A stretch of DNA of 6,256 nt from an uncultured Pseudoflavonifractor sp. (GTDB lineage Bacteria; Bacillota_A; Clostridia; Oscillospirales; Oscillospiraceae), in contig CANPNN010000077.1 of assembly GCA_947575475.1 (NCBI GenBank), positions 1 to 6,256 on the forward strand, read 5' to 3'. The translations under genes and the position numbers were made by a program. This document shows positions 1 to 5,153 of this stretch, piece after piece (the first letter of the stretch is position 1; each line of letters opens with the position of its first letter). Under the pieces are notes generated by a model that worked only from the letters and a program-made list of their open reading frames with translations, was not told the DNA's origin and made no database searches.

Positions 1-18
1 TGTCTCGGTGGGGAGCGC

Positions 19-1203
19 TTACTTTACGGTCTGGGTGGCCTCCAGAGCCCAGACGTTGTTGGCGGTGTCGGCGGTCTTGATGTAGGCCGTATCCCGCACC
101 GCGTCGCCGGTGGCGTCAAAGGCGATGGCGCCGGACACGCCGGTGTAGGTCACGCCGGGCAGGGCGGCCTTCACGTCGGCGGCCTCTACGCTGCCCGCGG
201 CCTTCAGAGCCTCCAGGGCGGTGTAGTAGGCGTCGTAGCCCATGGCGGTGACGGCGGCGATGGTGTCGTTGCCGCCGTTGTTGGTCAGGGCGGTGGAGTC
301 GCCGTTGATGTAGGCCTTGATACCCTCGTCAAAGGCGGGGGCGCCGCCCTCCTGATAGAAGGTGGAGACGTAGAGCTTCACCTTGGAGTTCTGGGCGGCC
401 TCCAGCACCATGTTGCTGTCCAGGGTGTCGGAGCCCAGGATGGGGGTCTCCAGACCCATGGAGGCGGCCAGCTTCACGATCTGGGTGGAGTAGGCGATGG
501 ACACAGGGCAGAAGATCACGTCGCAGCCCTCGGCCACGGCCTTGTTGAGGTAGGTGGAGAAGTCGGCGGTGTCCTTGGGGAAGGAGTCCTTCACCACATC
601 GCCGTCGAAGGCCTGCTCAAAGAAGGTGAGAAGGCCCTGGTCGTAGTCGTTGCCCAGCTCCCCCAGCAGGTAGGCCTTCTTGGCGGAGAACTTCTCCTGG
701 GCAAAGTTGGCCAGGACGGTGCCCTGGAAGGGGTCCAGGAAGCAGATGCGGAAGTAGTAGTCGTTGCCCGCGGTGACCCCGGGGTTGGTACAGGTGACGC
801 CGATGGCGGCAAGGCCGGCCTCCTCAAACACCGGGCCGCCGGCGATGGATACGCCGGAGCCGTAGGAGCCCAGCACCAGGGCCACGTCCTTGCTCACCAG
901 GTCGGCGGCGGCGGTGGGAGCCTTGGCCGCGTCGGAGCCGTTGTCGGCGTAGACCAGCTCCACCTTATAGGTCTCGCCCCCCACCTCCACGGTGGGAGTC
1001 TCGGACCAGGCGTACTGCATCCCCAGCATCTCCTGCTTGCCGCCCGGGCCGGAGTCGCCGGTGGAGGGCTCGAACACGCCAATGCGGACCACCTTTTCGC
1101 CGCCGGCCTGGCCGCCGCCCTCAGGCTTCGTGCCGCCGCCGCAGGCGGCCAGGCCCAGGACCATAGCCCCGGCAAGGAGCATGGATAACATTTTCTTTTT
1201 CAT
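19..1203 (-). CDS. ABC transporter substrate-binding lipoprotein, branched-chain amino acid (LivJ/Peripla_BP_6) type
   Basis: This is predicted to be the extracellular, membrane-anchored solute receptor of an ABC importer, 394 residues long. Residues 1-21 form a lipoprotein signal: a lysine cluster (K2-K4), a hydrophobic stretch and a lipobox L18-A19-A20-C21, so Cys21 would be lipidated. A flexible Gly-rich linker (about 22-36) follows. The mature part begins with the typical VVRIGVFEPSTGDSG strand and has the two-lobed type I periplasmic-binding fold features (GSYGSGVSIA at 113-121, LGELGNDYDQG at 180-190, GYDAYYTALEALKAAG at 322-337, GVSGAIAFDATGDAVRD at 355-371). In this family the ligand is often Leu/Ile/Val, but other amino acids, amides or urea are possible; the sequence does not settle it. 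The start at 1203 is chosen because AGGAGG sits 8 nt upstream. An in-frame ATG at 1278 would overlap the -10 box and is not credible. No LivHMGF genes are visible; they would be downstream, beyond the left edge. Confidence 0.9.
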   Translation of the reverse strand: MKKKMLSMLLAGAMVLGLAACGGGTKPEGGGQAGGEKVVRIGVFEPSTGDSGPGGKQEMLGMQYAWSETPTVEVGGETYKVELVYADNGSDAAKAPTAAADLVSKDVALVLGSYGSGVSIAGGPVFEEAGLAAIGVTCTNPGVTAGNDYYFRICFLDPFQGTVLANFAQEKFSAKKAYLLGELGNDYDQGLLTFFEQAFDGDVVKDSFPKDTADFSTYLNKAVAEGCDVIFCPVSIAYSTQIVKLAASMGLETPILGSDTLDSNMVLEAAQNSKVKLYVSTFYQEGGAPAFDEGIKAYINGDSTALTNNGGNDTIAAVTAMGYDAYYTALEALKAAGSVEAADVKAALPGVTYTGVSGAIAFDATGDAVRDTAYIKTADTANNVWALEATQTVK

Positions 1204-1211
1204 AACTGGTT

Positions 1212-1217
1212 CCTCCT
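1212..1217 (-). promoter_or_regulatory. Ribosome binding site of the substrate-binding protein gene
   Basis: The minus strand reads AGGAGG, ending 8 nt before the ATG at 1203. It fixes the start at the lipoprotein signal (MKKKML) rather than at an in-frame ATG 25 codons further upstream. Confidence 0.85.
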
Positions 1218-1276
1218 CATTCCCATACGGGCAGGCTGTCCACGTCAGAAAGACAGTTGTCCGTGATTTGGACTTC

Positions 1277-1305
1277 ATTATAGCAGGGTGTTAAAGAAAA
1301 TGCAA
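1277..1305 (-). promoter_or_regulatory. SigA-type promoter of the substrate-binding protein gene
   Basis: On the minus strand TTGCAT (1300-1305) is followed by a 17-nt spacer and a perfect TATAAT (1277-1282). This predicts a start of transcription near 1270 and a leader of about 65 nt before the ATG at 1203. The region upstream of the -35 is AT-rich, with a second TTGCAT 13 bp further up (1313-1318) and A/T tracts that could act as an UP element. Assignment is by match to consensus and position. Confidence 0.8.
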
Positions 1306-1370
1306 CACAAAAATGCAATAGGATTCCTTTTTTTAATCAAAAATTTTTGTGCGTTTTAGCGGAAGGCTTG

Positions 1371-1409
1371 AAAAACCGTCCCCGCCGAGTCCGGCAGGGG
1401 CGGTTTTTT
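1371..1409 (-). terminator. Intrinsic terminator downstream of the RCC1-repeat gene
   Basis: An inverted repeat with inner stem GCCG/CGGC around loop AGTC, then CCCC/GGGG and CCG/CGG, with one unpaired base on each side, is flanked by an A-tract (1371-1375) and a T-tract (1404-1409). Read on the minus strand it starts 18 nt past the stop codon of the propeller gene and ends with a run of five U. The outer A and T tracts also pair with each other, so the element is nearly symmetric and could stop transcription from either side, but no plus-strand gene precedes it. Confidence 0.85.
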
Positions 1410-1426
1410 GAAGGACAGGCTCTTTC

Positions 1427-2995
1427 TTACTGCGTGGCGATCGTAATTCCCGTCTCGGCGGACCAGCCCACTTCAAAGCCCAAGGCGGTCCCCAGATCCC
1501 GGAGCTTATAATAGGTATATCCGCTTCCCCCGTCGTCGGTGAGGACGATGGCCTCCATCGGGTCGGGGGTCCCATTCACGTTGGTAGCCGCCGTCCCCCT
1601 TTGATAGCTTCTGTCCCCGGAAAAGGGGGTAGCCATCTCCGAGCCGTTGGGGGTATACGCCCGTCCGGCGAGCACGTTGACCGCCCCATCCCAGCCCACG
1701 TCAAACTGGGCGGAGGTCCCGCTGAGCACATAGGCCACGTCCCTCAGCTTCACAAAGTTGGTGTCGTTGCCCTTTTCGTCCCGCAGGGCATAGGCCTGAA
1801 ATTCCACCGGAGCGCCGTTTACCAGCACGGTCTGGGTAGAGGCATAGGCCAGCCCATCCCCCTGCGCCTGCCCGGGGAATATCTGCATGGGGACTGTCTG
1901 GCACGGCCCCAAAATGCACTCGGCGTCCCCCACATAGCCGTTACCCAACTGCCCGTTGTCATTCAGGCCAAAGGACCAAATGGCGCCGCCGGTCTTTTTC
2001 ACCAAGGCAAAGCACTCTCCCGCCGCCACCTCGGCCACGCCCTCCATGATCCGGGTGGGAACCGGGACCTTTTCCTCGGTACTTCCCACCCCCGCTTCTC
2101 CAAAATCATTGCTGCCGCAGGTCCACAGGCTGCCGTCGGTCTTGATGATATAACTGGTTCCGTGGCCCGCCGCCACATCCTTTACCCCCTCCATCACCTG
2201 AAGAGGGATGGTGCGGTAACGGGAGCCGTATTCGTTCTCCCCGTCCCTCTCTCCCTCCGGGATCAGCTCCTCGCAAAGCCCCCACGCCCAAAGGGCGCCG
2301 TCGGTCCGCACCGCCAAGGCGTGGTTGACCCCCATCTCCATCCGGGCCACTTGGTCCAGCACCTGTACCGGGGTCTCCCGGCAGGCGGCCTTCCACTGGT
2401 CGTCAAAAATATCCCCCTCGCCGCCGGAGCCTAACTTTCCAAAGTCATCATAGCCCCAGCTCCAAAGGGTCCCGTCCTCCCGCAGGGCCAGCATCGCGTC
2501 CCGCTTGATGGAGAAGTCCGCCACCCGATCCAGCAGAGGGACCATCTCGCCGGTCTCCTCATGCAGGGCGAGGCCGCCGGGGGAGAGGACCCCGTAATGG
2601 TTGGCCCCCCAGCCCCAGAGCACCCCATCGGCGTCCAGCGCGCAGCCGGTGTCTCCCCATATATCCATCTCCGCCTTCATCACTCGGTCCATGACCTCCA
2701 CCCCTTCCCCGGCAAAGCCCTCCGGGAAGAATAGGAGCGTCCCATCGGTCCGCGCCAGCATTGCGGGGCTTTCCAGGGAGGTAAAGGCATAGGCGGTACA
2801 CCCCGCCCCTTCTATCACTCCGGCGGGAAGCTCCCGCCCCCCTAAATGCCAAAGGCTTCCCGTCTCGTCCACATAGCTGCCCTCCCCATAGCCTGCGCTC
2901 AGCGCGCTCTGGGTCCGCTGGGCCCCATGGGCCGCTGGGAGAAGCCCCGTCAGAAGCACGGCGGTCATCGTCAACGTTACCCACGCTTTTTTCAT
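1427..2995 (-). CDS. Secreted RCC1-repeat beta-propeller protein with C-terminal stalk domains
   Basis: I recognise the folds but not a specific function. The 522-residue product starts with a Sec signal peptide (MKKAWVTL..., hydrophobic to about residue 19; likely cleavage A22-H23-G24/A25, no lipobox). About residues 40-375 contain RCC1/BNR-like blades, each with a DG-x-LW-x-WG core: near 45-52, 123-130, 174-181, 232-239, 287-294 and 336-343. The best copies end in NDxGxxG (295-304, 345-353). The tail holds two related units, about 388-443 and 472-519, each with NG..., a KLRD motif (K417-D420 and K497-D500) and F-x-VGW; these resemble the stalk or copper-amine-oxidase N-terminal-like domains of clostridial surface proteins. 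An extracellular binding or surface role is an inference. The start at 2995 is chosen because AAAGGAG ends 9 nt upstream; an ATG at 3004 would directly abut that site. The gene appears monocistronic, with its own promoter and terminator. Confidence 0.88.
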   Translation of the reverse strand: MKKAWVTLTMTAVLLTGLLPAAHGAQRTQSALSAGYGEGSYVDETGSLWHLGGRELPAGVIEGAGCTAYAFTSLESPAMLARTDGTLLFFPEGFAGEGVEVMDRVMKAEMDIWGDTGCALDADGVLWGWGANHYGVLSPGGLALHEETGEMVPLLDRVADFSIKRDAMLALREDGTLWSWGYDDFGKLGSGGEGDIFDDQWKAACRETPVQVLDQVARMEMGVNHALAVRTDGALWAWGLCEELIPEGERDGENEYGSRYRTIPLQVMEGVKDVAAGHGTSYIIKTDGSLWTCGSNDFGEAGVGSTEEKVPVPTRIMEGVAEVAAGECFALVKKTGGAIWSFGLNDNGQLGNGYVGDAECILGPCQTVPMQIFPGQAQGDGLAYASTQTVLVNGAPVEFQAYALRDEKGNDTNFVKLRDVAYVLSGTSAQFDVGWDGAVNVLAGRAYTPNGSEMATPFSGDRSYQRGTAATNVNGTPDPMEAIVLTDDGGSGYTYYKLRDLGTALGFEVGWSAETGITIATQ

Positions 2996-3004
2996 CCTTC
3001 GCAT

Positions 3005-3011
3005 CTCCTTT
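3005..3011 (-). promoter_or_regulatory. Ribosome binding site of the RCC1-repeat gene
   Basis: The minus strand reads AAAGGAG with 9 nt to the ATG at 2995. The alternative in-frame ATG at 3004 has zero spacing to this site, and upstream codons would put a charged segment before the signal peptide, so 2995 is preferred. Confidence 0.75.
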
Positions 3012-3019
3012 TTCCGTTC

Positions 3020-3048
3020 TTGCCAGAGTCTACGCAAAAGGGTATAAT
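3020..3048 (+). promoter_or_regulatory. SigA-type promoter of queH
   Basis: TTGCCA (3020-3025), a 17-nt spacer and a perfect TATAAT (3043-3048) are present on the plus strand. Transcription would begin near 3055, giving a leader of roughly 80 nt before the queH ATG at 3137. The -10 box overlaps the -10 of the divergent promoter for the propeller gene by five bases. Confidence 0.8.
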
Positions 3049-3071
3049 AGCAAAGTAACACCTATTTTCAA
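3044..3071 (-). promoter_or_regulatory. Probable SigA-type promoter of the RCC1-repeat gene, interleaved with the queH promoter
   Basis: On the minus strand TTGAAA (3066-3071) is followed by a 16-nt spacer and TATTAT (3044-3049). The predicted start is near 3037, about 40 nt before the ATG at 2995. The match is weaker than for the opposite strand (16-nt spacer, one mismatch in the -10), but no better promoter is visible upstream of the propeller gene. Confidence 0.6.
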
Positions 3072-3121
3072 AGCTACCTTTTCATTTTAGTTCCCATCTT
3101 TGTCTTTTGCAAGGTTTTTTC

Positions 3122-3129
3122 AAAGGAGG
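3122..3129 (+). promoter_or_regulatory. Ribosome binding site of queH
   Basis: AAAGGAGG lies 7 nt before the ATG at 3137. It excludes an in-frame upstream TTG at 3107 as the start. Confidence 0.85.
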
Positions 3130-3136
3130 CTTTTCC

Positions 3137-3685
3137 ATGAAGCTTTTGCTCCACATCTGCTGCGCCCCCTGCTCGGTGGCCTGTATCCGGCAGCTCCGGG
3201 GGGAGGGGATCGAACCCACCGGGTTTTGGTATAATCCCAATATCCACCCCTTCACCGAGTACCGCGCCCGGCGCAACTGCCTGCGGGAATATGCCGGGAG
3301 CATCGGCCTGGAGCTGGTGGAGGTGGACGAATACGGCCTGCGGCCTTTTGTCCAGGCGGTGGCCGGCAACATTGAAAACCGCTGCGGCTACTGCTATGCC
3401 GTCCGCTTGAATGAAACCGCCCAGTACGCCGCGGAGCACGGCTTTGACGCCTTCTGCACCACATTGACGGTAAGCCCCTATCAGAATACCCCCCTCATCT
3501 TTGAGACGGGGGAGAAGATCGGGGCGCAGTATGGGGTCAAGTTCGCCCCCTATGACTTCTCCCCCCACTACCGGGAGGGGCAGGCCCAGGCCCGGGAGCT
3601 GGGGCTGTACATGCAGAAATACTGCGGGTGTGTATTCAGCGAGGAGGACCGGTACTGCAAAAAGAAGAAAAAGGCGGAGAGCTAA
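3137..3685 (+). CDS. queH: Epoxyqueuosine reductase QueH
   Basis: QueH (formerly DUF208) reduces epoxyqueuosine to queuosine at the wobble position of tRNAs with GUN anticodons; it is the non-orthologous, cobalamin-independent replacement of QueG and acts in the cytoplasm. The 182-residue product shows the family signature: LLHICCAPCS at the N terminus (C8, C9, C12), a second pair in ENRCGYCYAVRL (C83, C86), and KYCGCVFS near the C terminus (C163, C165), with C174 after it. The family binds an iron-sulfur cluster and a further iron through such cysteines. Other typical stretches are FWYNPNIHP (30-38) and TTLTVSPYQN (108-117). Length is normal for the family. The protein ends in a run of five lysines, whose A-rich codons supply the U-rich tract of a terminator on the other strand. 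It appears monocistronic; other queuosine genes are not in the window. Confidence 0.93.
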   Translation: MKLLLHICCAPCSVACIRQLRGEGIEPTGFWYNPNIHPFTEYRARRNCLREYAGSIGLELVEVDEYGLRPFVQAVAGNIENRCGYCYAVRLNETAQYAAEHGFDAFCTTLTVSPYQNTPLIFETGEKIGAQYGVKFAPYDFSPHYREGQAQARELGLYMQKYCGCVFSEEDRYCKKKKKAES

Positions 3686-3699
3686 CGCTCTCCGCTTTT
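3674..3699. terminator. Bidirectional intrinsic terminator shared by queH and rluD
   Basis: A perfect 9-bp stem GCGGAGAGC/GCTCTCCGC encloses the loop TAAC. On the plus strand it is followed by TTTTCCTT; on the minus strand it is followed by CTTTTTCTTCTTTTT (3658-3672), so it fits the intrinsic terminator pattern in both directions. The TAA stop of queH lies in the loop, and the TAG stop of rluD is formed by the loop edge. Confidence 0.85.
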
Positions 3700-4605
3700 C
3701 CTTCGCAGTTTTTTCCGTATGTCCTCAAACCAGTCCGGCAGGGGACACTCCACCGTCACCCGCTCCCCCGTCCGGGGATGGAGGAAGCTCAGCTTTTTGG
3801 CGTGGAGACACTGTCCGGCCAACCCGGGCCAGGGCTTTTTGGCCCCGTAGACCGCATCCCCCAGCAGGGGGTGGCCCACAGAGGCCAGATGGACCCGGAT
3901 CTGGTGGGTCCGGCCGGTCTCCAGGCGGCATTGCAGGTAGGTATAGCCGCTGTACCGCTCCAGGACCTGCCAGTGGGTGACGGCCCGCTTCCCGTTCCCC
4001 CGGTCAATGGCCATCCGCTTCCGGTCCACCGGGTGGCGGGCGATGGGCGCGTCCACGGTCCCCGAATCCTCCCGGAAGCCCCCCACCGCCACGGCGTGGT
4101 ACTCCCGGTAAAGGCTGTGGTCCTCCAACTGGGCGGCCAGGGCCAGGTGGGAGGCGTCGTTCTTGGCGGCGATGAGAAGCCCGGAGGTGTCCCGGTCGAT
4201 GCGGTGGACGACGCCGGGGCGCAGCTTGCCGTTGATTCCAGAGAGGCTATTTCCGCAGTGATATAACAGCGCGTTGACCAGTGTGCCGTCAGGGTGGCCC
4301 GCCGCCGGGTGGACCACCATGCCCACGGGCTTATTGACCACGATCACGTCCTCGTCCTCATAGACCACGTCCAGAGGGATATCCTGGGGGAGAGCCTGGA
4401 TGGGCTCGGGGTCGGGAAGGTCCACGGTGTAGACCTCTCCGGGGGCGGTCTTCCGGTTTTTCTTCACGCTCTCCCCGCCGCAGAGGACCGCCCCCTCCTC
4501 CAGCAGTCTCTGGGCTCCGGAGCGGGTCAGGCCGGGGACTGTCCGGGCCAGAAACTGGTCTGCCCGCTCGCCAGCCAGGTCGGCGGTCAATTCAAGCCGG
4601 GTCAT
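3682..4605 (-). CDS. rluD: RluA/RluD-family ribosomal large-subunit pseudouridine synthase
   Basis: The enzyme isomerises specific uridines in RNA to pseudouridine; RluD itself acts on helix 69 of 23S rRNA, but the precise target of this clostridial relative is not shown by sequence alone. The 307-residue protein has an N-terminal S4 RNA-binding domain (about 12-75) and the catalytic domain: NKPVGMVVHP (91-100), GVVHRIDRDTSG (131-142) with catalytic Asp137, and RTHQIRVHL (232-240). Length is normal. The start at 4605 is supported by AAGGAG 7 nt upstream and gives the standard start of the S4 domain; it lies inside lspA, with a 14-nt overlap that suggests translational coupling. The neighbour order lspA then an RluD-type synthase is common in Firmicutes (for example lspA-ylyB in Bacillus). 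The TAG stop overlaps the queH stop from the other strand. Confidence 0.92.
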   Translation of the reverse strand: MTRLELTADLAGERADQFLARTVPGLTRSGAQRLLEEGAVLCGGESVKKNRKTAPGEVYTVDLPDPEPIQALPQDIPLDVVYEDEDVIVVNKPVGMVVHPAAGHPDGTLVNALLYHCGNSLSGINGKLRPGVVHRIDRDTSGLLIAAKNDASHLALAAQLEDHSLYREYHAVAVGGFREDSGTVDAPIARHPVDRKRMAIDRGNGKRAVTHWQVLERYSGYTYLQCRLETGRTHQIRVHLASVGHPLLGDAVYGAKKPWPGLAGQCLHAKKLSFLHPRTGERVTVECPLPDWFEDIRKKLRRKSGER

Positions 4606-5062
4606 TCCCGGTCTCCTTGTCCTTGTCCCAGAGAAAGAGCACATAGAACACCATCAGGAAGCCCCCCACCACCACGCAGATATCCGCCACGTTGAAAACG
4701 GCGAAGTTCATAAAGGTGGTCTCGAACATATCGGTGACGAAGCCCAGAAAGGCCCGGTCAATGAGATTGCCCACCGCCCCCGCCAGAATGAGGGCCAGGG
4801 AGAGTTTGCCCCAGGTCCCGGGGAAAAAGTTCCTCCCCAGCAGCACGGCGATGACCACCGAAGCCCCCAGGGATACCAGGGTCAGAAGCCAGGTGAATCC
4901 CGAAAAGCTGGAGAAGGCCGCCCCGGTATTCTGGGTGTAGGTCAGGTCCATCAAGTGGGGAATGAAGGGGATAGACTCCCCCAGAGGAATGGAGGCGCGG
5001 ACCTGGAACTTCACAAGCTGGTCAAGGGCTACCAGCGCGATGGAAAGTACATAGTACAGCAT
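4592..5062 (-). CDS. lspA: Lipoprotein signal peptidase (SPase II) LspA
   Basis: This membrane aspartyl protease cleaves the signal peptide of prolipoproteins just before the lipidated Cys. The 156-residue protein has the expected four membrane segments (about 1-18, 56-76, 86-104, 124-145) and the family motifs: DQLVK (14-18), YTQNTGAAFS (42-51), GNLIDR with catalytic Asp102, and FNVAD with Asn124 and catalytic Asp127. The start at 5062 has GAGGTG 5 nt upstream and begins directly with the first membrane segment; a longer in-frame start upstream adds a non-conserved polar segment and is rejected. It follows cinA after a 91-nt gap and overlaps rluD. A substrate is encoded at the left end of the same window, namely the substrate-binding lipoprotein. 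Confidence 0.95.
   Translation of the reverse strand: MLYYVLSIALVALDQLVKFQVRASIPLGESIPFIPHLMDLTYTQNTGAAFSSFSGFTWLLTLVSLGASVVIAVLLGRNFFPGTWGKLSLALILAGAVGNLIDRAFLGFVTDMFETTFMNFAVFNVADICVVVGGFLMVFYVLFLWDKDKETGNDPA
4613..4618 (-). promoter_or_regulatory. Ribosome binding site of rluD, inside lspA
   Basis: The minus strand reads AAGGAG, 7 nt before the ATG at 4605. It lies within the last codons of lspA and decides the rluD start against a longer in-frame ATG at 4644. Confidence 0.8.
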
Positions 5063-5067
5063 AAAAA

Positions 5068-5075
5068 CACCTCTT
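5068..5075 (-). promoter_or_regulatory. Ribosome binding site of lspA
   Basis: The minus strand reads AAGAGGTG, ending 5 nt before the ATG at 5062. GAGGTG is complementary to the 16S anti-Shine-Dalgarno core, although it is shifted and less typical than the AGGAG sites of the other genes. Confidence 0.65.
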
Positions 5076-5102
5076 TGGGAGTGAAAAATGAAACATTGCG
5101 GC

Positions 5103-5119
5103 GTCCGGCATAGCCGGAC
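5103..5119 (-). other. Perfect hairpin in the cinA-lspA intergenic gap
   Basis: GTCCGGC and GCCGGAC form a perfect 7-bp stem with a 3-nt loop, about 41 nt upstream of the lspA start. Read on the minus strand (the direction of the genes) it is not followed by a U-run, so it is not a clear terminator. Read on the plus strand it is followed by TGTTTTT and looks like a terminator, but no plus-strand gene precedes it. It may be an RNA-processing, stability or attenuation element between cinA and lspA. I see no convincing promoter in this 91-nt gap. Confidence 0.5.
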
Positions 5120-5153
5120 TGTTTTTCGCAGTTGCCTTGGGATCACAGCCTTT

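Noticed and set aside
1204..1278. An N-terminal extension of the substrate-binding protein from an ATG at 1278
   Set aside because: That ATG lies within the TATAAT of a strong promoter, so it could not be on the transcript. It would also place 25 polar residues before a classic lipoprotein signal; the ATG at 1203 has AGGAGG.
1324..1349. A CodY-type operator upstream of the substrate-binding protein promoter
   Set aside because: The AT-rich palindrome CAAAAATTTTTG lacks the AATTTTCWGAAAATT core beyond general A/T tracts, so the match is not better than chance.
1601..2434. A long open frame of 277 codons on the plus strand, antisense to the propeller gene
   Set aside because: Its product is low-complexity and has no recognisable family. 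The opposite strand encodes a clear signal peptide, RCC1 blades and stalk motifs. Long antisense frames are expected in GC-rich DNA.
3055..3136. A preQ1 riboswitch in the queH leader
   Set aside because: The leader has short fragments such as AGCTACC and A-rich tracts, but not in the order or spacing of the preQ1-I pseudoknot, and no preQ1-II or preQ1-III-like stems were seen.
3198..3222. Minus-strand sequence GGTGGGTTCGATCCCC, which resembles a tRNA T-arm
   Set aside because: It lies inside queH (coding GEGIEPTG), the T-stem does not pair fully, and no acceptor, D or anticodon arms are found around it.
3628..4266. A 212-codon plus-strand open frame running from queH into rluD
   Set aside because: It lies antisense to the conserved RluD catalytic domain, has no ribosome binding site of note and gives a Pro/Gly-rich product without motifs.
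5103..5126. A plus-strand intrinsic terminator at the GTCCGGC hairpin
   Set aside because: The shape fits (stem then TGTTTTT), but there is no plus-strand gene upstream of it for more than a kilobase, so I list it only as a hairpin.
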